Assembly: GCA_016234745.1 (NCBI GenBank)
Contig: JACRAR010000033.1
Coordinates: 1-49,436, forward strand
Length of the DNA: 49,436 nt
Reading direction: 5' to 3'
DNA from: Betaproteobacteria bacterium
GTDB taxonomy: Bacteria > Pseudomonadota > Gammaproteobacteria > Burkholderiales > Rhodocyclaceae
In this document: positions 36,369 to 46,578 of the stretch, in pieces
How positions within the stretch are numbered: position 1 is the first letter of the stretch
Layout: each line of letters starts with the position of its first letter
Notes under the pieces: model-generated
The model's input: the letters and a program-made list of their open reading frames with translations, nothing else
Database searches by the model: none
What the model was told of the DNA's origin: nothing
Translations under genes and position numbers: made by a program

Positions 36369-37793
36369 ATGGCAATCAATTACGACGAACGGATTCCCAA
36401 CAACGTGGAACTTTCCAGCAACAAGACCCTGCAGCGCGCCCTGGAACAATGGCAGCCGTCCTATCTGGACTGGTGGCGCGAAATGGGGCCGGACAACTCC
36501 ACCAACTACGACGTTTACCTGCGCACCGCCATCAGTGTCGAGCCCAATGGCTGGGCTCACTTCGATTACGTCAAAATGCCAGAGTACCGCTGGGGCATCT
36601 TCCTCGCCCCGGGCGAACAGAACAAGAAAATCACTTTTGGCGATCACAAGGGTGACGACGTCTGGCAGGAAGTGCCCGGCGAATATCGCTCCACCCTGCG
36701 CCGCATTATCGTCACCCAGGGCGATACCGAACCGGCTTCGGTCGAGCAGCAGCGCCATCTGGGCCTGACCGCGCCTTCCCTGTACGACCTGCGCAACCTG
36801 TTTCAGGTGAATGTCGAGGAAGGCCGGCACCTCTGGGCCATGGTCTATCTGCTGCACGCCCACTTCGGCCGCGACGGCCGCGAGGAAGGCGAGGCGCTGC
36901 TTGAGCGTCGCTCCGGCGATGCGGACAATCCGCGCATCCTGACCGCCTTCAACGAAAAGACGCCCGACTGGCTTTCCTTCTTCATGTTCACCTTCGCCAC
37001 CGACCGCGACGGCAAGTATCAGCTCGCCTCGCTCGCCGAATCGGCATTCGATCCGCTGGCACGCACCTGCAAATTCATGTTGATCGAAGAAGCCCACCAC
37101 CTTTTTGTCGGCGAGCAGGGTGTCAGCCGCATCATCCAGCGCACTTGCGAAGTCATGAACGAACTCAAGACCGATGATCCGGCCAAGCTGCGTGCCGCCG
37201 GCGTCATCGACCTGCCGACCCTGCAGAAGTACCTGAACTTCCACTTCAGCGTCACCTCCGACCTGTACGGCGCCGAGATTTCTTCCAACGCCGCCACCTA
37301 CTACACCACGGGTCTCAAGGGCCGCTTCGAGGAAACCAAGCTTGCCGATGACCACAAGCTGGACAACAGCGAGTATGAAGTCATGGATGTCGCCGGCGAC
37401 AGAATTCTCAGCCGTCACGTGCCGGCCCTGACCGCCCTCAACGAGCGTCTGCGCGACGACTGGGTGACCGATATCCAGTCCGGTGTCAGCCGCTGGAACC
37501 GCGTTCCCGAGAAACTTGGCGTCAATTTCAAGTTCACCCTGCCGCACAAGGGATTCCACCGCAAGATCGGCATGTTCGCCGACGTGCATGTCGCCCCGGA
37601 CGGGCGCCTGCTCTCCGAAGCCGAGTGGACTCACCAGCACAAGAACTGGCTGCCCAGCGAGGAAGACCGGCTCTTCGTGCATTCGCTGATGGGCAGCTGC
37701 CTCGAACCCGGCAAGTATGCCAACTGGATCGCTGCCCCGAACCGCGGCATCAACAACAAGCCCATCGATTTCGAGTACGTCCGTTTCAACTGA
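36369..37793 (+). CDS. boxB: benzoyl-CoA 2,3-epoxidase, di-iron subunit BoxB
   Basis: A 474-aa class I di-iron oxygenase that forms 2,3-epoxybenzoyl-CoA with oxygen. Two ExxH iron motifs are seen, E151-GR-H154 and the EEAHH segment at 240-244, with further acidic ligands near 121 and in FTFATDRD (about 207-214). It starts 63 bases after boxC with GGAG upstream. The length matches known BoxB proteins. Confidence 0.97.
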   Translation: MAINYDERIPNNVELSSNKTLQRALEQWQPSYLDWWREMGPDNSTNYDVYLRTAISVEPNGWAHFDYVKMPEYRWGIFLAPGEQNKKITFGDHKGDDVWQEVPGEYRSTLRRIIVTQGDTEPASVEQQRHLGLTAPSLYDLRNLFQVNVEEGRHLWAMVYLLHAHFGRDGREEGEALLERRSGDADNPRILTAFNEKTPDWLSFFMFTFATDRDGKYQLASLAESAFDPLARTCKFMLIEEAHHLFVGEQGVSRIIQRTCEVMNELKTDDPAKLRAAGVIDLPTLQKYLNFHFSVTSDLYGAEISSNAATYYTTGLKGRFEETKLADDHKLDNSEYEVMDVAGDRILSRHVPALTALNERLRDDWVTDIQSGVSRWNRVPEKLGVNFKFTLPHKGFHRKIGMFADVHVAPDGRLLSEAEWTHQHKNWLPSEEDRLFVHSLMGSCLEPGKYANWIAAPNRGINNKPIDFEYVRFN

Positions 37794-37862
37794 TAGTCAA
37801 TTGGGGCCGGAGGAGGGCGACCTCTTCCGGTGCGTGCGAGAGACGAATTCGAGGATAAGCAC

Positions 37863-39104
37863 ATGAACGCACCGTCAGTCCAGAGTGAATTGGCGCGACA
37901 GCACGTCATCGATCCGGAAATCTGCATCCGCTGCAACACTTGCGAGGAGATGTGCCCGGTCAAGGCGATCAGCCATGATGCGCGCAATTACGTGGTCAAT
38001 TTCGAAATTTGCAGCTGGTGCAACGCCTGCATCGGGCCGTGCCCGACCGGTGCCATCGACAATATCCGCAACGTTCGCAAGGACCAGCCTTACAGCCTGG
38101 CAGATCAGTTGGGCTGGGATGTCCTGCCCGGGTTCACCGAATACGACAACATGGCGGTCGGCAGCGCAACCACCGAGGTGCCAGACGAAGTCCAGCGCAT
38201 CACCGACGTGGCCACTGCCGGCCAGGGCGGGCAGGCGCTGGCACCCTGGTCTGCTTCCCATCCCTATGTCAATCTTTACGGCCCCAACAATCCCGTGACG
38301 GCAACGGTGAGCGGCAACTATCGGCTGACGGCCGAAGGGGCTTCGAGCGCAATCCATCATGTCGTCCTCGATTTCGGCACCACGCCCTTTCCCGTGCTGG
38401 AAGGCCAGTCCATCGGCATCATTCCGCCGGGCACCGACGCCAACGGCAAGCCGCATCTGTTGCGCATGTATTCCGTCGCCAGTCCGCGCGAAGGAGAGCG
38501 CCCCGGCTACAACAACCTGGCGCTGACCGTAAAGCGCGTGACCGAAGACCACGATGGCAAACCATCGATGGGCGTCTGCTCGAATTATGTCTGCGACCTC
38601 AAGAAGGGCGACCAGGTGCAGGTCACCGGTCCCTACGGAACCACCTTCCTGATGCCCAACCACCCCGGTGCCTCGATCATGATGATCTGCACCGGCACGG
38701 GTTCCGCACCGATGCGCGCCATGACCGAGCGCCGCCGGCGGCGCATGAACCAGAAGGAGGGTGGCGAACTGATGCTGTTCTTCGGCGCCCGCACGCGCGA
38801 GGAACTGCCTTATCTGGGTCCGCTGCAGCAACTGCCCAAGGATTTCATCGACATCAACTTCGCCTTCTCGCGTACTCCCGACCAGCCCAAGCAGTACGTG
38901 CAGGATCTGATCCGCGCCAGGGCCGACAAGGTGGCGGCGATGCTGGCCGACGACAACTGCTTCATCTACATTTGCGGATTGAAGGGCATGGAAACCGGCG
39001 TGCTCGAAGCATTCAGCGACATCTGCCGTGCCAGGGGAATGGACTGGGAGACGCTGCGGCCGGCCCTGCTGAAGAAAGCGCGCTTTCACGTTGAAACTTA
39101 CTGA
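37863..39104 (+). CDS. boxA: benzoyl-CoA 2,3-epoxidase, reductase subunit BoxA
   Basis: A 413-aa reductase that passes electrons from NADPH to BoxB. The N-terminus has two [4Fe-4S] sites, C21-x2-C24-x2-C27-x3-C31 and C50-x2-C53-x2-C56-x3-C60. The rest is a ferredoxin-NADP reductase module with FAD motif RMYSVASP and nucleotide-binding segment [19 protein letters not shown] precedes ATG 37863; an upstream frame extension has no comparable signal. Confidence 0.96.
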   Translation: MNAPSVQSELARQHVIDPEICIRCNTCEEMCPVKAISHDARNYVVNFEICSWCNACIGPCPTGAIDNIRNVRKDQPYSLADQLGWDVLPGFTEYDNMAVGSATTEVPDEVQRITDVATAGQGGQALAPWSASHPYVNLYGPNNPVTATVSGNYRLTAEGASSAIHHVVLDFGTTPFPVLEGQSIGIIPPGTDANGKPHLLRMYSVASPREGERPGYNNLALTVKRVTEDHDGKPSMGVCSNYVCDLKKGDQVQVTGPYGTTFLMPNHPGASIMMICTGTGSAPMRAMTERRRRRMNQKEGGELMLFFGARTREELPYLGPLQQLPKDFIDINFAFSRTPDQPKQYVQDLIRARADKVAAMLADDNCFIYICGLKGMETGVLEAFSDICRARGMDWETLRPALLKKARFHVETY

Positions 39105-39133
39105 AGCGATTGCCCGGGTTTGAGAGGCAGACC

Positions 39134-39718
39134 GTGAGAACCGCAGCCATTCAGATTATCAAGGACGAGCATTCCGCGATCTCGTCCGTGCTGTATGCAC
39201 TGCGCTATCTGGTCAGGCAGATGCGGGAAGCTGCGATGGCACCGAACTTTCCGCTGCTGCGGGCCATCCTCGATTACATCGTGTCCTATCCCAATCGCTG
39301 GCATCATCCCAAGGAAGATGACTATCTTTTCCTGGCGGTCAAAAGACGGACCAAGGAGGCGAATGCCCTGATCGCCGCGCTCGAAAAGGAACATCAAGTC
39401 GGCTATCCGTTGATCGAGAATCTCAAGCAGCTGTTGCTCGATTTCCAGAATGACCGTCCAGGAGCCCGGGAAGATTTTTTCAACCTGGTGGACCGCTACA
39501 CCGAGTTGGAATGGCAGCACATGCGCAGGGAGGAGGATGACCTCTTCCCGATCGCTGAGCGCGTCTTGACCGCGGATGACTGGAAGGAGATCTATGCTGC
39601 CTTCCGCGAAAACGACAACCCCTTGTTCGGTATCAAGCCCAAGGAAGAAGCGGAAAGACTGTACCGGCGAATCCTGACGCTTGCGCCAGCGCCAATCGGG
39701 TATGCGAGCATGCCGTAA
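39134..39718 (+). CDS. hemerythrin HHE-domain protein
   Basis: A 194-aa helical protein with a hemerythrin-like iron site: KDEHSAI near the start, WHHPKEDD (about 56-63), EKEHQVGYP and QHMRREEDD. Such proteins bind oxygen, NO or iron. The GTG at 39134 has GAGAGG seven bases upstream. It follows boxA by 29 bases on the same strand and is likely transcribed with it, which suggests a link to oxygen supply or sensing for BoxB. Confidence 0.87.
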   Translation: MRTAAIQIIKDEHSAISSVLYALRYLVRQMREAAMAPNFPLLRAILDYIVSYPNRWHHPKEDDYLFLAVKRRTKEANALIAALEKEHQVGYPLIENLKQLLLDFQNDRPGAREDFFNLVDRYTELEWQHMRREEDDLFPIAERVLTADDWKEIYAAFRENDNPLFGIKPKEEAERLYRRILTLAPAPIGYASMP

Positions 39719-39801
39719 GGAAGGTTGCTCTTGAGAGGATGACGAGCGTGCCCTATGTCAGGTATGCTACGCAATCTGGCCATAGACAATATTGTGCGTC
39801 G

Positions 39802-40188
39802 ATGAATCAACCGCTGCGCCAACGAAACGCTGTCCTGGATACGCTGGCTTCTTCCTTCAAGGCTTTTCAGGACTGCCTGCCTCTTGCTGTCGGCATTCAC
39901 AAGGTCATCAAGCAAAGAGTTCCCGACATCGATGCGGCGCAATTGAAGGTCGCCTTGAGAATGCACACCGGTTCAACACGTTACCTCAAGGCGCTTGCCC
40001 ATGCCGAGACACGCTTCGATCTCGATGGCGCGCCAGCCGGCGAGATTACGCCGGAACAGCGCAAACAGGCCAGGGACACGCTGCGCGAGCGCTACGAGAA
40101 AATCGCCGAGAGAAAGAAGGCGGAGCAGGAAGCTCAGCAACGCCAGGAGAATCTTCTCAAGCTGGTGGAGAAATTCAAAGCCCGCTAA
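39802..40188 (+). CDS. ProQ/FinO-domain RNA chaperone
   Basis: A 128-aa protein with a single ProQ/FinO domain (about 5-85; FPLAVGIH-like segment PLAVGIHKVI, then ALRMHTGSTRYLKAL) and a charged helical C-terminus rich in Arg, Lys, Gln and Glu. It binds structured small RNAs and mRNA 3' ends. ATG 39802 fits the family N-terminus; an in-frame ATG at 39739 would add 21 unrelated residues. Ribosome sites are weak for both. Confidence 0.88.
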   Translation: MNQPLRQRNAVLDTLASSFKAFQDCLPLAVGIHKVIKQRVPDIDAAQLKVALRMHTGSTRYLKALAHAETRFDLDGAPAGEITPEQRKQARDTLRERYEKIAERKKAEQEAQQRQENLLKLVEKFKAR

Positions 40189-40669
40189 CTTATCAGACGC
40201 CAGATCTGGGCGTCGAACATTCCAACAAATCGGCTAGCTTGGCACCGTCTCTATGGACGGCTGCTGCACGGAGTTTCTGCAGCGATAGCTGAATTTGCTT
40301 GCACTGCTCGTACCCCCTTCCGGGCACTATGACAACCGGCAATGACAGAAAAATGCTGCCGCCCAATGCGCCCGTCCAAGCGACCGCAGTTGCAGGCGAT
40401 CAGCATGGGTGCCCTGGTGCGAATGCCTACAAAGTCAAAACGTGCCGATTCTTGATAGGTCAACGAGTGCATCGTGGCTAGAATGATGGCGTTCATTTAC
40501 CAATGGCAGGTTTGGCTTATCGATACCAGGCAGAGTAGTTTGGTTTGGGAGTTGTCCGCAATAGGCGAGAAGGAGGGACATGCACAATACATTGCGGAAG
40601 AAAGCGGCCTAAATCATGATTTGCATACCGAATGCAGAGAAGAGCGGCGTTCGATAGGGGGAAGCGTGG
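40189..40669. other. 481-base stretch without a supported gene
   Basis: A short hairpin GACGCC/GGCGTC lies at 40196-40214 just after the ProQ-type gene, without a T-run. An inverted pair CCGCAAT (40556-40562) and ATTGCGG (40591-40597) lies upstream of the CoA-transferase gene. Open frames here are short and lack start signals or recognisable protein features. The interval separates the box region from the accessory cluster. Confidence 0.6.
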
Positions 40670-41905
40670 ATGGGTGCTGACAAGAAGAAACGGGTGGTAT
40701 TGTCGCTGGAGCAGGCGCTGTCCCTGCCGTATGCCACCGCGCGCTTCGTGCAGAAGGGCTGGCGCGTGATCCGCATCGAGGCGACACGCGGACCGGGCGG
40801 GCGGCCCGGGGATCCCAACCGCTATATCGGCAAACGAGTCGCCGGCGAGGACAGGCGCAGCTACTTCCTGGCTCAGAACGTCGGCAAGGAGGCGATCGCC
40901 CTCGATCTCAAGCACCCGGCCGGGCAGGAAGCACTGCGGCGGATCATCCGCACGCTCGACGCCGACGTTTTCTGCTGCAACACTCTGCCGCGCCGCTACG
41001 TCCAGTTCGGCATCGACTACGAGACCCTGAGCCAGGCCAAGCCAGACCTGATCTGGGCCGGCATTTCGGCCATGGGGCCGGATTACCCCGACGTCCCCGG
41101 TTACGATCCACCGATGCAGGCGATGGTTGGCTTTATGGAACTAACCGGCGAGCGCGACGGACCGCCGATGCTCTCGGGTGTGCCGCTGATCGACCTGAAG
41201 GCCGGTGACGAGGCCTACGCCGAGGTGATGGCGGCACTGCTCGAACGCCACGAGACCGGCCGCGGCCGGCAGATCCACGTTTCGATGCTGCAAGCCGCCG
41301 CCTCCTGGCTGATCACGACGATGCCGTTGCTCAATTTCGATTGTGCGCTGGAGGAAGTCTCGCGCGCCGGCAACGAGCACCGCAAGTTCGTTCCGACCAA
41401 CGCTTATCCGAGCGCAGACGGCATGATCTTCATGACCATCGGCAATGATGTGCAGTGGCAGCGGCTGACGGCGATTCCGAAGTTCGCCGGCATCGGCAAC
41501 GACACCCGCCGTAGCAATGAAGGCCGGCACCAGCAGCGGGCGCAAATCCACACCGATATCGCGGCGGTGACGCGAAAATTCGCCGGTGCCGAACTGATGC
41601 AGGATTTCCAGCGCGCCGGCATTCCTCACGCGCCGATCCAGACCGTCGCCCAGGTGGCTGCGATGCCGCAGATCGCCGCCAAGATGATGACCTCGGCACT
41701 GCCCGACGGAAGCACCATTCGCCTGCAACCGCCAGCGGTGGACCTCGACGGCCCCACCCATTTCGCGCTGGCGCCGCATTACGGCGAGCACACCCGCTCC
41801 GTGCTGCGCGAGGCCGGCTACAGCGAGACCGAGACTGACGCGCTGGTCGCCCAGGGCTTCGCCGCAGTGCCGGAAAATCTTGGTGGCGGTGCGCAACGCC
41901 CATGA
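40670..41905 (+). CDS. class III CoA-transferase (CaiB/BaiF family)
   Basis: A 411-aa CoA-transferase of the formyl-CoA:oxalate/CaiB type. Family traits are the N-terminal [49 protein letters not shown] and the segment with the likely catalytic aspartate, [12 protein letters not shown]. The N-terminus lacks some of the usual first Rossmann strand residues ([13 protein letters not shown]). GGGGGA precedes the ATG. It overlaps the next gene by 4 bases (ATGA), so the two are translationally coupled. Substrate unknown; probably an acid produced in this cluster. Confidence 0.9.
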   Translation: MGADKKKRVVLSLEQALSLPYATARFVQKGWRVIRIEATRGPGGRPGDPNRYIGKRVAGEDRRSYFLAQNVGKEAIALDLKHPAGQEALRRIIRTLDADVFCCNTLPRRYVQFGIDYETLSQAKPDLIWAGISAMGPDYPDVPGYDPPMQAMVGFMELTGERDGPPMLSGVPLIDLKAGDEAYAEVMAALLERHETGRGRQIHVSMLQAAASWLITTMPLLNFDCALEEVSRAGNEHRKFVPTNAYPSADGMIFMTIGNDVQWQRLTAIPKFAGIGNDTRRSNEGRHQQRAQIHTDIAAVTRKFAGAELMQDFQRAGIPHAPIQTVAQVAAMPQIAAKMMTSALPDGSTIRLQPPAVDLDGPTHFALAPHYGEHTRSVLREAGYSETETDALVAQGFAAVPENLGGGAQRP

Positions 41906-42699
41906 ACATTACCCGTGACTTCATCTCTACCCGCTGCGGGCGCATCCATGTCGCCTGCTGCGGCAGTGGTTTTCCGTTGCTGCTGCTCCACCAGACGCCG
42001 CGCTCCTGGAACGAGTTCCGCGAGGTTCTGCCACTGCTCGGTCAGCGGTATCGGGCCATCGCCATGGATACCGTCGGCTTTGGTGATTCCGAACCGGTCC
42101 CGGAAAACTCGATCGAGCGCTGGGCCGCCGCCGCAATCGCGCTTCTTGACGCCTTGGCAATTCCGCGCGCTGTGGTCATTGGCCATCACACCGGTGCCGT
42201 CATTGCGTTGGAAATGGCGGCGAGCCAGCCACAGCGCGTTGCCGCGCTGGCATTGTCTTCAATGTCCCTGGTCGACGCTGAGCGCCGTGCCGAGCATGCC
42301 GGCAAGCGTCCGATCGACGAAGTCGAGCCGCGCGCCGACGGCAGTCACTTGAGCGAACTGTGGCAGCGGCGCCAGCCCTACTATCCGCCCGGTGACGTCG
42401 CACTGCTCGAATGCTTCATGATCGATGCGCTGAAAGCCGGTGCCCTGGCGGCCGAAGGCCACCGCGTTGTCAACCGTTACCGCATGGAAGAGCGCCTGCC
42501 GTTGATCGCTTGTCCGACACTGGTAATCGGTGCCGACGTCGATCCGCATGCGTATCCGTCGGCGGCTCGCGTCGCCGCGGCGATACCGGGCAGTGTCATG
42601 ACCGTGATTAGAGGAGGCGGGGTGCCGCTGCCCGAGCAGATGCCGCAAAGCTTTACGGAAGCGCTTTTGACATTCCTCACCGACATCCACCTTGGTTGA
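41902..42699 (+). CDS. alpha/beta-hydrolase-fold protein lacking the usual Ser and His
   Basis: A 265-aa protein with the alpha/beta hydrolase fold ([14 protein letters not shown], then [12 protein letters not shown]). The nucleophile elbow reads GHHTG instead of GxSxG, putting histidine where serine should be. The segment that normally carries the catalytic histidine reads [12 protein letters not shown], with no histidine. The acid residue in GADVDPH is kept. It is therefore unlikely to be an ordinary serine hydrolase; it may act as a lyase, decarboxylase or binding partner. Coupled to the CoA-transferase gene by a 4-base overlap. Confidence 0.88.
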   Translation: MNITRDFISTRCGRIHVACCGSGFPLLLLHQTPRSWNEFREVLPLLGQRYRAIAMDTVGFGDSEPVPENSIERWAAAAIALLDALAIPRAVVIGHHTGAVIALEMAASQPQRVAALALSSMSLVDAERRAEHAGKRPIDEVEPRADGSHLSELWQRRQPYYPPGDVALLECFMIDALKAGALAAEGHRVVNRYRMEERLPLIACPTLVIGADVDPHAYPSAARVAAAIPGSVMTVIRGGGVPLPEQMPQSFTEALLTFLTDIHLG

Positions 42700-42780
42700 G
42701 GTGCTTCTTGTCAGGGGCGGATGCCGAGCCTGCTTAATCGCTTGCTGGAATGATAGGTAAACCACAATAAGGAGATAGAA

Positions 42781-44880
42781 ATGATCGCGATGCCGTTACC
42801 TCTATTTTCAATTTCGAGTCGATGCAAGCAAGCGGCCAGTGCGTTGGTTTCGTGTTGGGCCGTTCTCAGCTTTTGCGTTGGCGTAGCAGGGGCAGCCCCA
42901 AGCGGACTCCTTGTCGACGAGGCGATGATTGTCGCTAACGCCAGAAGTGGCAAAGATTGGCTCAGCAACGGTCTGGACTATGCCGGCACCCGATTTAGCC
43001 GACTCAAGAATATCGACTCCAGCAACGTCAAGAAACTCGGCCTGGCCTGGTCGTACAGCCTTGAATCAACGCGAGGTGTCGAAGCTACGCCGATCGTGGT
43101 CGATGGCATCATGTACGTGACCGCGCCGTGGGCCGTGGTGCATGCCATCGACGCTCGAACGGGGAAACGGATCTGGACCTATGATCCCAAGACACCGCGC
43201 GACGGTAGATGGGGAGACTGCTGCGGACCGGTGAACCGCGGCGTTGCGGTGTATCGCGGCAAGGTGTATGTCGGCTCGTTCGATGCCCGTTTGATCGCCA
43301 TCGATGCCGTAACCGGCAAGAAGGTCTGGGAGCAGGACACCAAGACGGACAAGGCGCGCATGATTACGATCACCTCGGCACCTTATGTTGTCCGCGGCAA
43401 GGTGATCATCGGCAATGGCGGCGGTGAATTCGGCGTGCGCGGTTACGTGACGGCCTATGATGCCGAAACCGGGACGCAGATATGGCGCTGGTTTGTCACT
43501 CCCGGCGACCCGGCCAAGCCGTTTGAAGATGAATCGCAGGCGATGGCGGCATTGACCTGGGATCCGAGCACCAAATACTGGGAAAACGGCGGCGGTGGCA
43601 ACGTCTGGAACACCATGGCGATCGACACCGAGCTCAACCTGGTCTACTTCGGCACCGGCCAACCGGGGCCGTGGGCCAAGGCCAAGCGCGGCGCGGCGAG
43701 CGACGGCCTGTACACCGCATCGATCGTCGCACTCAATCTCGATACCGGAAAATATGCCTGGCATTATCAGGAGAACCCGCGCGACACTTCGGATTACGAC
43801 TCCTGTATGGATCTGATCCTGGCCGACCTCAAGATCGACAACAGGGTGCGCAAGGTGATTCTGCACGCGCCCAAGAATGGCTTCTTCTATGTGCTTGATC
43901 GCACCAACGGCAAGTTCATTTCGGCGAAGAATTTCGTCGACCAGACCTGGGCCTTCGGCATCGACCCGAATGGGCGGCCGATCGAGACGCGTGAAGGCAC
44001 ATCGACGGACCAGCCTTTCGACGCAATTCCCGGACCCGCCGGTGCGCACAACTGGCAAGCCATGTCGTATAGCCCGCTCACCGGTCTGGTCTACATCCCG
44101 GCGCAAAATATCCCATTCGCGTTGGGAACCGATGCCGACTGGAAAGGCCAGGACAATAGCTTTGGCTTGAATCTGGCCATGGTGTTCAATCCGCGGCCGC
44201 CGACCGGCAAGGCCTTCGGACGCCTGATTGCCTGGGATCCGGTGAAGCAGAAGGCAGCCTGGAGCAATGATCTGGGCGCGCCATGGAATGGCGGCACTCT
44301 GGTGACTGCCGGCAACCTGGTATTCCAGGGCACGGCGAACGCCCATTTCAAGGCATTTAATGCCAGCGACGGCAAGCAGCTCTGGGATACGCCGGTCGGC
44401 AGCGGTGTGATCGCGGCGCCGGTGACTTACAAGATCGACGGCAAACAATACGTGACCATCGCGGTGGGCTGGGGTGGCGTTTATGGAATGACGCAGCGCC
44501 ACTCCGAATTCAGTACTGGTGGCACGGTGTACACTTTCGCCGTCGGCGGCAAGGCCAAGATGCCGGCCTTCACGCCCTTCACCCTGGGCCCGCTGCTGTC
44601 CGGCGTCAAGTATGATCCCAAGGACATGAATGATGGCGCAGCACTGTACTTCAAGAGCTGCGTGTACTGCCATGGCGTGCCGGCCATCGACAAGGGGGGA
44701 AATATTGCCAATCTGGGTTACGTCGACAAGTCCTACATCGAGAATCTCGGCAGCGTGCTGTTTGACAAGCCGTTCATAGAGCAAGGCATGCCCGACTACA
44801 CCGGCAGACTAAGCAACGAGGACGTCAAGAAAATCAAGGCATTCATTCAGGGTACGGCCGATTCGATTCGACCAAAGTAG
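42781..44880 (+). CDS. quinohaemoprotein alcohol dehydrogenase (PQQ and haem c), type II
   Basis: A 699-aa periplasmic enzyme with a signal peptide (cut near AGA-AP at 38-39), a PQQ eight-bladed propeller and a C-terminal cytochrome c domain. Visible features are the vicinal cysteines C147-C148 in GDCCGP, the calcium/PQQ region GNGGGEFGVRGYVTAYD, the catalytic-aspartate region SDYDSCMDLILADL, and haem site C627-VY-C630-H631 with a later methionine in EQGMPDY. It oxidises alcohols to aldehydes and passes electrons to the respiratory chain. Strong ribosome site AAGGAG. No PQQ synthesis genes are in the window. Confidence 0.95.
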   Translation: MIAMPLPLFSISSRCKQAASALVSCWAVLSFCVGVAGAAPSGLLVDEAMIVANARSGKDWLSNGLDYAGTRFSRLKNIDSSNVKKLGLAWSYSLESTRGVEATPIVVDGIMYVTAPWAVVHAIDARTGKRIWTYDPKTPRDGRWGDCCGPVNRGVAVYRGKVYVGSFDARLIAIDAVTGKKVWEQDTKTDKARMITITSAPYVVRGKVIIGNGGGEFGVRGYVTAYDAETGTQIWRWFVTPGDPAKPFEDESQAMAALTWDPSTKYWENGGGGNVWNTMAIDTELNLVYFGTGQPGPWAKAKRGAASDGLYTASIVALNLDTGKYAWHYQENPRDTSDYDSCMDLILADLKIDNRVRKVILHAPKNGFFYVLDRTNGKFISAKNFVDQTWAFGIDPNGRPIETREGTSTDQPFDAIPGPAGAHNWQAMSYSPLTGLVYIPAQNIPFALGTDADWKGQDNSFGLNLAMVFNPRPPTGKAFGRLIAWDPVKQKAAWSNDLGAPWNGGTLVTAGNLVFQGTANAHFKAFNASDGKQLWDTPVGSGVIAAPVTYKIDGKQYVTIAVGWGGVYGMTQRHSEFSTGGTVYTFAVGGKAKMPAFTPFTLGPLLSGVKYDPKDMNDGAALYFKSCVYCHGVPAIDKGGNIANLGYVDKSYIENLGSVLFDKPFIEQGMPDYTGRLSNEDVKKIKAFIQGTADSIRPK

Positions 44881-44939
44881 AAACATTTGGCCAATAGAGA
44901 TAAACAAGGAGTCGAGCGTGCATACAGGAGCAAGCAAGA

Positions 44940-46451
44940 ATGACTAACTTATCAAATGATTTGAAAAATACCGACATCAAAGTTCAGCAGTTTCTTGCAC
45001 GGCCACATATGCATTTCATCAACGGTGCGTTCGTAGATTCAGCGTCGGATGTTCGGATTGATGTAATCGATCCATCCACCTGCGCAGTGATTGCAACTAT
45101 TCCCTCAGGTACGGATACGGATGTTGATCGTGCGGTGGCAGCCGCGCGGGCCGCGTTTGACCATGGGCCATGGCGCAAATTAACGCCGGTGGAGCGTGAG
45201 CGCCGTCTGCTGAAACTTGCAGAACTTCTCGAAACAAACGCGAACGAGTTTTCGCAAATAGAAAGTGTAAACAGCGGCCGCACCCTGTTTGCGACGCGCA
45301 AATTCGACGTGGATTTGTCCGTTGATTACTTGCGCTATACAGCGGGGTGGTGCACGAAGATCGAGGGTCGTACGATGTCGCCTTCAGTGCCCTATGTGCC
45401 GGGAGGAAAGTTTTTTGCGTATTCGACCAGAGAGCCGTTAGGGGTTGTCGCAGGTGTGACACCCTGGAACGTCCCGCTCGGCCAAGCAATCTGGAAGATT
45501 GCGCCGGCGCTTGCTTCGGGTTGCACAATCGTTCTAAAGCCGGCAGAGCAAACGCCCTTAACGGCTCTTCGCTTTGCGGAATTGGTCATGGAAGCGGATA
45601 TTCCACCTGGCGTCGTCAATATCGTGACAGGGCTTGGACGTGTGGCTGGGGCAGCATTAGTAAACCACCCGGGCGTCGACAAGATCAGCTTTACGGGATC
45701 AACGGAAACCGGTGTCGGGATCGGCGAGATCGCTGCCCGCACAATGAAAAAGGTGACGCTGGAAATGGGTGGGAAATCGCCGGTCATTCTTTTGGACGAC
45801 GCCAATCTTGATCTGGCGATTCCAGGCGCGGCCTGGGCCATATACGGTAACCACGGCCAGAACTGTTGCGCAGGTTCGCGCCTGTTCGTCCCGCGAAAGT
45901 TGTTTGACCGCGTGGTGTCAGGCATTGCCGACATCGCGAAATCCATACGCCTTGGCGCGTCGCTTTACCCCGATACGGAAATGGGGCCTTTGATTTCGCC
46001 GGCGCAAAAGCGAAGAGTATTAAGCTTCATAGAGTCAGGCGTCCAGCAGGGAGCAGAGATTCTGACCGGCGGTGGCGGGCCGGACCACCCAGGCTGCTAT
46101 GTAAATCCCAGCGTGTTAGTCAACACGCGGAACAATATGGCAGTGGTTCAAGAAGAAATATTTGGGCCGGTTCTTGTGGCTATTCCATATGATGGAGTTG
46201 ATGAGGTGATTGAATATGCCAATGGCACGAAATACGGCTTAGGCGCCAGTCTATGGACCGCAAATATCAACAAGGTCCTTGAAATCTCACCGCGATTGCA
46301 GGCGGGCACGGTATGGATCAATACCCATAATGTTCTGGATCTTGCTGTTCCATTCGGGGGGGTGAAGTTTTCAGGTACGGGACACGAGTTGGGCGAAGAG
46401 GCTGTGATGCTTCATACGCGGTTGAAGGTGAACATGATCTCGATAGCCTGA
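44940..46451 (+). CDS. NAD(P)-dependent aldehyde dehydrogenase
   Basis: A 503-aa enzyme of the ALDH superfamily. Motifs are GVTPWNVPLGQAIWKIAPAL, FTGSTETGVGIG, catalytic glutamate in LEMGGKSP, catalytic cysteine in GQNCCAGSR, and EEIFGPVL. It would oxidise the aldehyde made by the neighbouring quinohaemoprotein to an acid. GGAG precedes the ATG, 59 bases after the previous gene. Codon use is less GC-rich than in the housekeeping genes, which hints at a different history. Confidence 0.95.
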   Translation: MTNLSNDLKNTDIKVQQFLARPHMHFINGAFVDSASDVRIDVIDPSTCAVIATIPSGTDTDVDRAVAAARAAFDHGPWRKLTPVERERRLLKLAELLETNANEFSQIESVNSGRTLFATRKFDVDLSVDYLRYTAGWCTKIEGRTMSPSVPYVPGGKFFAYSTREPLGVVAGVTPWNVPLGQAIWKIAPALASGCTIVLKPAEQTPLTALRFAELVMEADIPPGVVNIVTGLGRVAGAALVNHPGVDKISFTGSTETGVGIGEIAARTMKKVTLEMGGKSPVILLDDANLDLAIPGAAWAIYGNHGQNCCAGSRLFVPRKLFDRVVSGIADIAKSIRLGASLYPDTEMGPLISPAQKRRVLSFIESGVQQGAEILTGGGGPDHPGCYVNPSVLVNTRNNMAVVQEEIFGPVLVAIPYDGVDEVIEYANGTKYGLGASLWTANINKVLEISPRLQAGTVWINTHNVLDLAVPFGGVKFSGTGHELGEEAVMLHTRLKVNMISIA

Positions 46452-46578
46452 GCATCGAAAAAAAGGAATGGTGCGACGTATGGCAAAGCATCGGATTGAC
46501 GGCTTCGCACGTTGCATGTCGCTGAAAGTAGTTATAAAGTCGCTAAGGCTGAATGAACGATAACTCAATGGAGGAGTC

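Noticed and set aside
40474-40680. 68-codon plus-strand frame before the CoA-transferase gene
   Set aside because: No ribosome site, overlaps the next start, and no recognisable protein features.
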